This document shows positions 40,953-46,975 of a stretch of DNA of 52,210 nt, piece after piece; positions within the stretch are counted from its first letter, which is position 1; every line of letters starts with the position of its first letter. The notes beneath the pieces are model-generated. The model was given only the letters and a program-made list of their open reading frames with translations. It was not told where the DNA came from and did not search any database. Origin of the DNA: a virus; IMG/VR virus record IMGVR_UViG_3300044515_000086, positions 1 to 52,210 of that record; one strand, 5' to 3'. The translations under genes were made by a program, and so were the position numbers.

Positions 40953-42485
40953 ATGACCATCGCATCCACAGCCGACGGCACCCGTGCCCTCTCGATCGGG
41001 GAGTTGAAAGTATCGACCACCGCCGGCCAGGCCGAACGGCGCAAGCATTTCGATAAGGTTGAACTCGATCAGCTCGCCAAGTCGATCAAGAAAGTGGGTG
41101 TGCTCTCGCCCATCCTCGCTCGCCCGGTCAACGGACACTTCGAGATCGTGTTTGGCGAACGGAGATTCATCGCCGCGAAACTCGCCGGCCTCACCGCGAT
41201 CGACGTCTCCGTGCGAACTTTAAGCGATGAGCAGGTGCTCGAGGTGCAGCTGATTGAGAACCTGCAGCGCGAGGGGCTGCATCCGCTCGCGGAGGCGGAA
41301 GGCTACGAGCAGCTGCAGGGGTACGGGCATTCTGCCGAGGAGATCGCCGACAAGCTCGGCAAATCGAAGGCGTACGTTTACGGCCGTATGAAACTGCTGG
41401 CGCTCGGGCCCGCGGCCCGCGAGGCCTTCTACCGCGGCGAATTGAACGCATCGACCGCGTTGCTGCTCGCCAGGATCCCCGTCGAGTCCCTGCAGTCGGA
41501 TGCCCTGAAGGCGATTACCGGCAAGCGCTGGAATAACGAAGTGATGTCGTTCCGCGAGGCCGCCGAGGTCATCCGGCGCGATTACATGACCAATCTGTCG
41601 GACGCAGGATTCCCCACCGAGGATGCGACGCTGGTGGCGGCCGCGGGCGCATGCGGCGCATGCCCGAAGCGCACGGGCAATCAGGCTGAACTCTTCGACG
41701 ATGTGAAAAGTGGGAACGTATGCACTGACCCGATTTGCTTCAAAGCCAAGCGCCAGGCGCACGCCGCGCGGGCGATCGCGCAGGCGAAGGAAGACGGGCA
41801 GCAGGTAATCACCGGCGCTGAGGCGAAGAAGATCATCCCATGGCAGCACAGTCTGGCGACGGGCTACTCAAAGCTGTCGGACGTATGCTACGACGACAAG
41901 AAGCAACGCACATACGCGCAGCTGCTCGGCAAGGACTTCAAGCCGACGCTCGTCCAAAACCCCGAGACCGGCGTGTTGGTCAAAGTCGTCACGCCGGCCG
42001 CCGCCAAGCAGGCGAGGCTCGACAACAATATCAAGCCGCCGACCTACAGCCAGCCGACGCGCGGCGCGAAATCCGGTGGGACGTCAAATAAAGCCGAGAC
42101 CGCATTTCGCGAGGCTCTATTTCTCGCCATTCACGCCAAAGCGCCGAAGAAGTTGAGCCGCCACGTGCTCGAGACGATCATCGAACACGAGCTGGATGCC
42201 ATCGGTGAACTGCCCAATGTTCTGACGAAGGCCTGGGGATGGGATGCCGACACGCACAACCTCGAGAGCCTCACCGAGCCGCAGCTAAACCAGTTCCTGT
42301 TCGAGCTGTGCGTTGTCGAGGAGCTCAACATGTCGGCGTACGCGCAGACGCCGAAGCTGCTCAATCTCGCCAAGTCGATGAAGATCGACACGAAGAAGAT
42401 TCGCAAGGCTATCGCCGCCGCGGCCAAGCCGGCGACGAAGGCGAAAGCGGCGCCTAAGAAAAAGTCGACCACCAAAGGAAAATAA
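40953..42485 (+). CDS. ParB-like protein, 510 aa
   Basis: The N-terminal ParB nuclease-like fold holds GERRFIAAKLAGL (arginine-rich box II) and LIENLQREGLHPLAEAEGY, then an HTH (EEIADKLGKSKAYVYGRMKL). A Cys-rich patch (GACGACPKR, CTDPICF) and a Lys/Ala-rich end follow, as in larger ParB-like phage proteins. There is no ParA partner nearby, so plasmid-style segregation is unlikely; gene control, nicking or anti-defence are options. It directly precedes the DGR. Confidence 0.75.
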   Translation: MTIASTADGTRALSIGELKVSTTAGQAERRKHFDKVELDQLAKSIKKVGVLSPILARPVNGHFEIVFGERRFIAAKLAGLTAIDVSVRTLSDEQVLEVQLIENLQREGLHPLAEAEGYEQLQGYGHSAEEIADKLGKSKAYVYGRMKLLALGPAAREAFYRGELNASTALLLARIPVESLQSDALKAITGKRWNNEVMSFREAAEVIRRDYMTNLSDAGFPTEDATLVAAAGACGACPKRTGNQAELFDDVKSGNVCTDPICFKAKRQAHAARAIAQAKEDGQQVITGAEAKKIIPWQHSLATGYSKLSDVCYDDKKQRTYAQLLGKDFKPTLVQNPETGVLVKVVTPAAAKQARLDNNIKPPTYSQPTRGAKSGGTSNKAETAFREALFLAIHAKAPKKLSRHVLETIIEHELDAIGELPNVLTKAWGWDADTHNLESLTEPQLNQFLFELCVVEELNMSAYAQTPKLLNLAKSMKIDTKKIRKAIAAAAKPATKAKAAPKKKSTTKGK

Positions 42486-43097
42486 ATGAACGCAGTATCG
42501 ATCGATATTCCGCCGGCCGTGGCCGCACTCCTCGAGGGCGGCTTCTATGCCGGCCGCATTCTCATTGCGGGCGTTCTCTATGCGCTGATCGTGGCACCCA
42601 AAGCTGAGGGTGAGCGCAAGCCGGGTGTGTGGTCCAAATCGGAGAAATCGATTGCCGGTGCCATGAGCTGGAATGACGGCCTGGCGAACACCGGCGCGAT
42701 GTCCGATGCGGGAAGCGCGCTCGCGAAGTGGGCGCAGGGCCTCACCATCGGCGGCTATTCGGATTGGTACCTGCCGGCGCTCGATGAGCTCGAGCTCTGC
42801 TATCGATATCTGAAACCGACCGCGGAGCCAAGCTATCTTTGGAGCCGATCGGGCATCAACGTGAGCGCGGTCCCACCGACGTATCCGTATGTCGCGGATT
42901 CCCCGGCGCAGACCGAACACGAGATCTTCCGCGCCGGCGGCGCGGAGGCCTTCGCCGATGAAATTTACTGGAGTTCGACGCAGCACGCCTCTGGCAGCAA
43001 CTACGCCTGGAGCCAGCATTTCAGCAACGGCTGCCAGAGCTACTGGTTCAAGGGCCATCACTTCAGGGCTCGCGTCGTCCGCAGATTAGCCATTTAA
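42486..43097 (+). CDS. DGR target protein 1 (C-type-lectin-like, carries VR1)
   Basis: 203 residues. After an N-terminal helical part with a short hydrophobic segment (GGFYAGRILIAGVLYALIVA) comes a DUF1566/CLec-like domain: WNDGLANTGAMSDAGSALAK, GGYSDWYLPALDELELCYR, then YWSSTQHASGSNYAW and the FRARVVRRL end. The last 35 residues are coded by VR1. The fold tolerates mutable surface residues and binds ligands. ATG follows AAAGGA and immediately abuts the parB stop. Its ligand is unknown. Confidence 0.88.
   Translation: MNAVSIDIPPAVAALLEGGFYAGRILIAGVLYALIVAPKAEGERKPGVWSKSEKSIAGAMSWNDGLANTGAMSDAGSALAKWAQGLTIGGYSDWYLPALDELELCYRYLKPTAEPSYLWSRSGINVSAVPPTYPYVADSPAQTEHEIFRAGGAEAFADEIYWSSTQHASGSNYAWSQHFSNGCQSYWFKGHHFRARVVRRLAI
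42978..43086 (+). repeat. DGR variable repeat 1 (VR1)
   Basis: 109 bp aligned to TR 44196-44304 without gaps. Thirteen positions differ and every one is an A in TR (to G, T or C). The rest, including the last 24 bp (TCAGGGCTCGCGTCG start), is identical. The 3' end diverges right after GCAGAT, marking the IMH boundary. Confidence 0.95.
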
Positions 43098-43136
43098 CCA
43101 TTCATCTATTTTTCCAAGGGCTTTAAAGGGGCATCC

Positions 43137-43640
43137 ATGAACGTGACCAAGAACGGCATCACCATCACCATCTCGGACGCTGAGGTCGTCAAGATGGCGC
43201 TCGAGCGCCTGAACGACGCACCGAGCCCCGTCGCCTTTGTCCACCTCGAATCCGACGTCCCTCGCATTGGCGAACACTGGTCGACTCAGGGCGGCATCTA
43301 TGCAGGCGTGGCGCGTGGCCGCGATGGTGCGCCGGACTATCACCTGATCGTAGGCCCTGAGTTCGACGGTCAAACGGACTGGGACGGCGCCGGCAAGTGG
43401 GCGGCCGGCGTGACAGTCCATGGGTTTTCTGACTTCGCGCTGCCGTTTCGCAAGGAGCAGGCGCTCAGCTTCGGGAACGTGCCCGAGCTATTTAAGGAGG
43501 AGTACTACTGGTCGTGCGAGCAGCGCGCCTCTAGCAGCAACTACGCCTGGGACCAGCATTTCAGCAACGGCTACCAGACCACCTGGTACAAGGACGATCA
43601 CATCAGGGCTCGCGTCGTCCGCAGATTAGTAATTCAGTAA
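43137..43640 (+). CDS. DGR target protein 2 (C-type-lectin-like, carries VR2)
   Basis: 167 residues. The start NVTKNGITITISDAEVVK is followed by a CLec-like domain: HWSTQGGIYAGVARGRDGA, VHGFSDFALPFRKEQAL, YYWSCEQRASSSNYAW and the RARVVRRL end. VR2 codes the C-terminal 35 or so residues. SD AAAGGGG at 8 bases. It shares the C-terminal fold with target 1 but the N-terminal halves differ, suggesting two ligand-binding partners or positions fed by the same TR. Confidence 0.88.
   Translation: MNVTKNGITITISDAEVVKMALERLNDAPSPVAFVHLESDVPRIGEHWSTQGGIYAGVARGRDGAPDYHLIVGPEFDGQTDWDGAGKWAAGVTVHGFSDFALPFRKEQALSFGNVPELFKEEYYWSCEQRASSSNYAWDQHFSNGYQTTWYKDDHIRARVVRRLVIQ
43520..43626 (+). repeat. DGR variable repeat 2 (VR2)
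   Basis: 107 bp aligned to TR 44198-44304. Nine positions differ and all are A in TR. Two residue positions differ from VR1, which shows independent mutagenesis of the copies. The last 26 bp are identical to TR and VR1. Confidence 0.95.
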
Positions 43641-43667
43641 TTCGATAATTTTCTTTCCCCAATCAGC

Positions 43668-44027
43668 ATGGCCATCCATACCAAGTTACCGATCTACAAA
43701 GTCGCCTATGACCTCCTGAGCGTCGCCGTGGACTATGTGCAGAACATGCCACGGGACTTCAAGGCGGCCATCGGCGGCCGAGTGCGCGATCTGTGCGTCG
43801 ATATCGTCCTGTCGATCTTCAAGGCCAATTGCGCGGCCGAGAAGACCCCGTACCTCGATCTGCTGCTCGAGCAGGTCGAGGAGCTGCAGCTGCTCCTGCG
43901 GCTTTGCCAGGACAAGCGATTCATCTCAAAGCCGCAGTACGCGGCCGCGGTGGAGTTGACGAACAGCGTCGGTCGGCAGGCGAACGGATGGAGGAAACAC
44001 TTTGCAGCAGCATCGCCCGTTACCTGA
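43668..44027 (+). CDS. avd: DGR accessory variability determinant, Avd-type four-helix protein
   Basis: 119 residues, all helical, with the pattern of bAvd-family four-helix bundles (IYKVAYDLLSVAVDYVQNMP, VRDLCVDIVLSIFKAN, LLLEQVEELQLLLRLCQDKR, ELTNSVGRQANGW). Avd forms a pentamer that binds RT and template RNA and is needed for mutagenic homing. It lies between the targets and the TR, as in Bordetella phage BPP-1. Confidence 0.88.
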   Translation: MAIHTKLPIYKVAYDLLSVAVDYVQNMPRDFKAAIGGRVRDLCVDIVLSIFKANCAAEKTPYLDLLLEQVEELQLLLRLCQDKRFISKPQYAAAVELTNSVGRQANGWRKHFAAASPVT

Positions 44028-45420
44028 TCGTCAAGGCGGTCCGGTCAGTGCGACGATTAATCTGGTCGCGCCGCTGGCATCCACAGCCACCGACAAGCGC
44101 ATCCGGGATATCGCCGGTCGTCCCACGATCCGGAGTCGATCCCGCGCAGTTTCCCCACTGAGAGTTCGGTGGGGCGACATCGATAGCGCGAACCTACGCA
44201 GCACGCCTCTAGCAGCAACAACGCCTGGAACCAGAATTTCAGCAACGGCAACCAGAACAACTGGAACAAGGACAATCACATCAGGGCTCGCGTCGTCCGC
44301 AGATAATCATGCAAGGGAAGGCCATGCCGATTTTTCCTTCTTGGAGCTCACGCAAGCCTATTTCGACTGCCGCGAGCACAAGCGCAACACCCGATCCGCC
44401 CTCGCCTTCGAGCAGAACCTAGAACACAATCTGCTCCGGTTGTGGGATGACCTGCAATCGGACGCCTATCGCCCAGGCCCATCGATCTGCTTCGTCATCA
44501 CACGCCCAAAGCCGCGGGAGGTGTGGGCCGCCAACTTCCGCGATCGCATCGTGCACCATCTGCTCTATAACCGGATCGCGCCACGCTTCCACCGAGCCTT
44601 CATCGCGGATTCCTGCGCCTGCATTCCTGGCCGCGGCACCCTCTACGCTGCGAAGCGTCTCGAGGCCAAGGTGCGCAGCATCACCCAGAATTGGCAGCGG
44701 CCTGCGTTCTACCTTAAATGCGACCTCGCGAACTTCTTCGTCAGCATCGACAAGCGCATCGTCCGGGATCTGCTCGCGCCCAAGGTTACTGAAGCCTGGT
44801 GGCTGCGCCTCGCCGAATCGATCCTGTTTCACGACCCGCGCTCGAAGGTCGAGCTGCGCGGACATCGAGAGCGCCTCGCGCTCGTGCCGGCCCACAAGAG
44901 CCTCTTCAATCAGGTCCCGGGGAAGGGGCTGCCGATCGGCAACCTCTCCTCGCAGTTCTTTGCGAACGTGCTGCTCGATTCCCTCGATCAGTACGTCAAA
45001 CAGAAGATAGGCGCGGCGTACTACATCCGCTACGTCGATGATTTCCTGCTGCTGCACGAATCGGCGCAATGGTTGAACGCCGTTCGGGCGGACATCGAGG
45101 CGCATCTTAAGACGCTTGGGCTGCGGCTGAATCCCACCAAGACGATCCTGCAGCCGATCGAACGTGGGATTGACTTCGTCGGCCAGGTGATCAAGCCGTG
45201 GCGGCGTACGCTGCGCCGGCGCACGTACCGCGACGCGCTTCACCGAGTCGCAACGATTACGAACGCCGATCTCTTTCAGACCGCCAACAGCTACTTCGGG
45301 CTGCTACGCCAGGCGACGCACAGCCGCCGCGATCGGATGCGACTCGCGAAGGTCATTGGCCGCCGCGGCCGCGCGGTGGATCTGGCGCTCACCAAAACCT
45401 ATCGCGGGAATTTTCTTTAG
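44002..45420 (+). CDS. DGR reverse transcriptase
   Basis: Retron/DGR-type RT core from about 44338 on: ELTQAYFDCREHKRNTRS, LRLWDDLQSDAYRP, FLKCDLANFFVSID (catalytic D), GLPIGNLSSQFFAN (DGR-type motif), YVDD at 45031-45042, and a thumb with LNPTKTI. It reverse-transcribes TR RNA with adenine errors. No ATG or GTG lies in frame upstream of the core; the TTG at 44002, seven bases after GGAGG, would run through the TR, and TTG 44341 is a second option. ATG at 44324 is one base out of frame. Confidence 0.9.
   Translation: MQQHRPLPDRQGGPVSATINLVAPLASTATDKRIRDIAGRPTIRSRSRAVSPLRVRWGDIDSANLRSTPLAATTPGTRISATATRTTGTRTITSGLASSADNHAREGHADFSFLELTQAYFDCREHKRNTRSALAFEQNLEHNLLRLWDDLQSDAYRPGPSICFVITRPKPREVWAANFRDRIVHHLLYNRIAPRFHRAFIADSCACIPGRGTLYAAKRLEAKVRSITQNWQRPAFYLKCDLANFFVSIDKRIVRDLLAPKVTEAWWLRLAESILFHDPRSKVELRGHRERLALVPAHKSLFNQVPGKGLPIGNLSSQFFANVLLDSLDQYVKQKIGAAYYIRYVDDFLLLHESAQWLNAVRADIEAHLKTLGLRLNPTKTILQPIERGIDFVGQVIKPWRRTLRRRTYRDALHRVATITNADLFQTANSYFGLLRQATHSRRDRMRLAKVIGRRGRAVDLALTKTYRGNFL
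44196..44304 (+). repeat. DGR template repeat (TR)
   Basis: Invariant source copy for VR1 and VR2. It carries AAC/AAT codons at the positions that vary, as expected of adenine-directed diversification. It ends at GCAGAT followed by AATC, where the VRs read TAG. It lies between avd and the RT core and inside the RT reading frame as extended to TTG 44002. Confidence 0.95.
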
Positions 45421-45861
45421 ATGCCGATCCGCCCCGAAAACCTCGCTCGCTACCCTGCTGACTGGCAGCAGATCCGGGAGCGGATCCGCAAGCGCGCCGG
45501 CAACCAGTGTGAGGAGTGCGGCGTCGCGAACTACGCGCTCGGCGGGCGCCTGCGCGACGGCACTTGGTATAAGGCACTCCCCCTCGGGGACAACGGCCTG
45601 GCGCTGCAGTGGCCGGCGGCTGGCAGCTGGGCATGGTGCGAGCGATTCGGTCATCACATGATGCTGCGCATCGTCAAGATTGTTTGCACGACTGCGCACC
45701 TCGATCACGTTCCGGAGCATTGCTGGGACGACAACCTGCGCTTCTGGTGCCAGCGATGCCATCTGCGTTACGACCACGCAGAGCACCAGCGCCATGCCTA
45801 CGAGACCCGGCGCGCCGGCCGCGCGATCGAGATGTTCCCAACACAGGAGTCAACGGGATGA
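45421..45861 (+). CDS. HNH nuclease downstream of the DGR RT
   Basis: 146 residues. HNH elements are complete: C30-C33 (NQCEECG), catalytic TAHLDHVPEH (H93-H96), DDNLRFWCQRCHLRYD (N105, C110, C113, H114). Its ATG is the base after the RT stop, so it is probably co-expressed with the DGR. Third HNH protein here. It might act in retrohoming (a nick at the target) or be an unrelated passenger; I have no direct evidence. Confidence 0.8.
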   Translation: MPIRPENLARYPADWQQIRERIRKRAGNQCEECGVANYALGGRLRDGTWYKALPLGDNGLALQWPAAGSWAWCERFGHHMMLRIVKIVCTTAHLDHVPEHCWDDNLRFWCQRCHLRYDHAEHQRHAYETRRAGRAIEMFPTQESTG

Positions 45862-45983
45862 GCAAAACACCGTGTAAGAAGTGCGGCGGCACCGATTTCA
45901 CGCCAGGCGGCGCCTGCAGGCCGTGCAAGCGCGCAGTCAACGATGCGTATCGCGCCAAGCACGCGGGGGGGGTAGCGCTGTGA
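45858..45983 (+). CDS. 41-residue zinc-ribbon-type protein
   Basis: Begins MSKTPCKKCGGTDFTPGGAC and carries CxxC twice (C6/C9, C20/C23). ATG overlaps the HNH stop (ATGA). A tiny metal-binding protein, function unknown. Confidence 0.55.
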   Translation: MSKTPCKKCGGTDFTPGGACRPCKRAVNDAYRAKHAGGVAL

Positions 45984-46195
45984 AGTCAAAAGCGAAAGCC
46001 ACGCCGAAATCAGCCACTGCGCCGCTGCGCCTCGAGATCGATCCTTGCTTCGGATATAGCGCCGCCGTCAATGGCGAAGGTTATCTCGAGATCCAGCAGC
46101 GCGATCAGAAAGGGGACATAACTGATTCGGTGCTCATGTCGCGCACCGAGTTTCGCCAGCTCGTCGACAAATTCACGCCATGGGCAGCTACATGA
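45980..46195 (+). CDS. Hypothetical protein, 71 aa
   Basis: Basic N-terminus (KSKAKATPKSATAP) followed by a small beta-type domain (LRLEIDPCFGYSAAV, ITDSVLMSRTEFRQLVDKF). GTG start overlaps the previous stop (GTGA) and the next ATG overlaps its stop. Function unknown. Confidence 0.5.
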   Translation: MKSKAKATPKSATAPLRLEIDPCFGYSAAVNGEGYLEIQQRDQKGDITDSVLMSRTEFRQLVDKFTPWAAT

Positions 46196-46437
46196 AATTC
46201 AAGAAAGGCGATCTCGTTCGGATCGTGGCTGTCGATGCGAGCTCGAACCCGCACGCCGGGAAGATCGCACTCGTCACCGGACATTGCGTGTGCTTCTGCT
46301 CGGCGATATCGCTGCTGCCGTTCTATCGCCTGGATGGCCTGCAGGCCTGCTGTCGAGAAGACACGCTGCGCTTGATCGGCGGCGATCGCGCTGATTCGGA
46401 CGTTCAGGAAACTCGCGACGAACCGGTGGCGGCGTGA
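46192..46437 (+). CDS. Hypothetical protein, 81 aa (SH3-like)
   Basis: Begins MKFKKGDLVRIVAVDASS, with a Cys-rich centre (HCVCFCSAISLL) and ends acidic. It resembles the protein coded at 48819 in motif order (FK.GD, G.I..., Cys cluster, TLR.I), so the two may be paralogues. Start ATG overlaps the previous stop. Confidence 0.5.
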   Translation: MKFKKGDLVRIVAVDASSNPHAGKIALVTGHCVCFCSAISLLPFYRLDGLQACCREDTLRLIGGDRADSDVQETRDEPVAA

Positions 46438-46619
46438 AATCGCTATCCAAGGCGCAGCAACGTGCGAAGGCGCTTCTCAGTGTAGGACCGCTGCATAGAT
46501 GCAGCGATGGCTGGAAGACCGCTGGCGGCCAATTTGTCGCGCTGATTGTCATCAAGAAGCTGCGGGTGGCCGGGCTCGCGAAGCTCTCGACCGATCGGCG
46601 CTCGGTGCATCCGGCATGA
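46434..46619 (+). CDS. Hypothetical protein, 61 aa
   Basis: Begins MKSLSKAQQRAKALLSVGP and is basic. GTG start overlaps the previous stop (GTGA). No family recognised. Confidence 0.45.
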   Translation: MKSLSKAQQRAKALLSVGPLHRCSDGWKTAGGQFVALIVIKKLRVAGLAKLSTDRRSVHPA

Positions 46620-46975
46620 GTGTAATGACCGCATCGGACCATCGGCGCATCGAGGAACTCGCGGAGAAGCGGTTCAGCGTCGGCCGGATCGCTCAACTGA
46701 TCGGCCGCAACAAATCAACGGTGAATTGGTACATGTACTGCAACGGACTGCGCGCGCCGAAGAAGCTCGAAAAGCCGATCACGTATGTGCGCGGCGGCGT
46801 TCGCGTACATCGGTTTACCGACGAAGAGGACACCTTTATCGAGGCGTTGCGGATCCAGGGATGCACGCCAGAGGCAATCGCCGGTCATGCATCCGCCAGG
46901 TTCGGCACGGAACGTAAACACCATTCAATTCGCTGCCGCCTCAAGATGCTGGCCGCCAGGGAACTCGCGGAATGA
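46616..46975 (+). CDS. Helix-turn-helix DNA-binding protein, 119 aa
   Basis: The first half has an HTH of the Hin/homeodomain type: HRRIEELAEKRFSVGRIAQL then GRNKSTVNWYMYCNG. The second half has a Myb/SANT-like segment (FTDEEDTFIEALRIQG, HHSIRCRLKM). Two DNA-binding segments in tandem suggest a transcription factor or nuclease partner. The ATG at 46616 overlaps the previous stop; an in-frame longer form is rejected. Confidence 0.6.
   Translation: MSVMTASDHRRIEELAEKRFSVGRIAQLIGRNKSTVNWYMYCNGLRAPKKLEKPITYVRGGVRVHRFTDEEDTFIEALRIQGCTPEAIAGHASARFGTERKHHSIRCRLKMLAARELAE

Noticed and set aside
44002-45420. Retron or CRISPR-associated reverse transcriptase
   Set aside because: The TR/VR pairs, Avd and the SQ-type motif define a DGR; there is no msr-msd RNA, Cas1 or CRISPR array.
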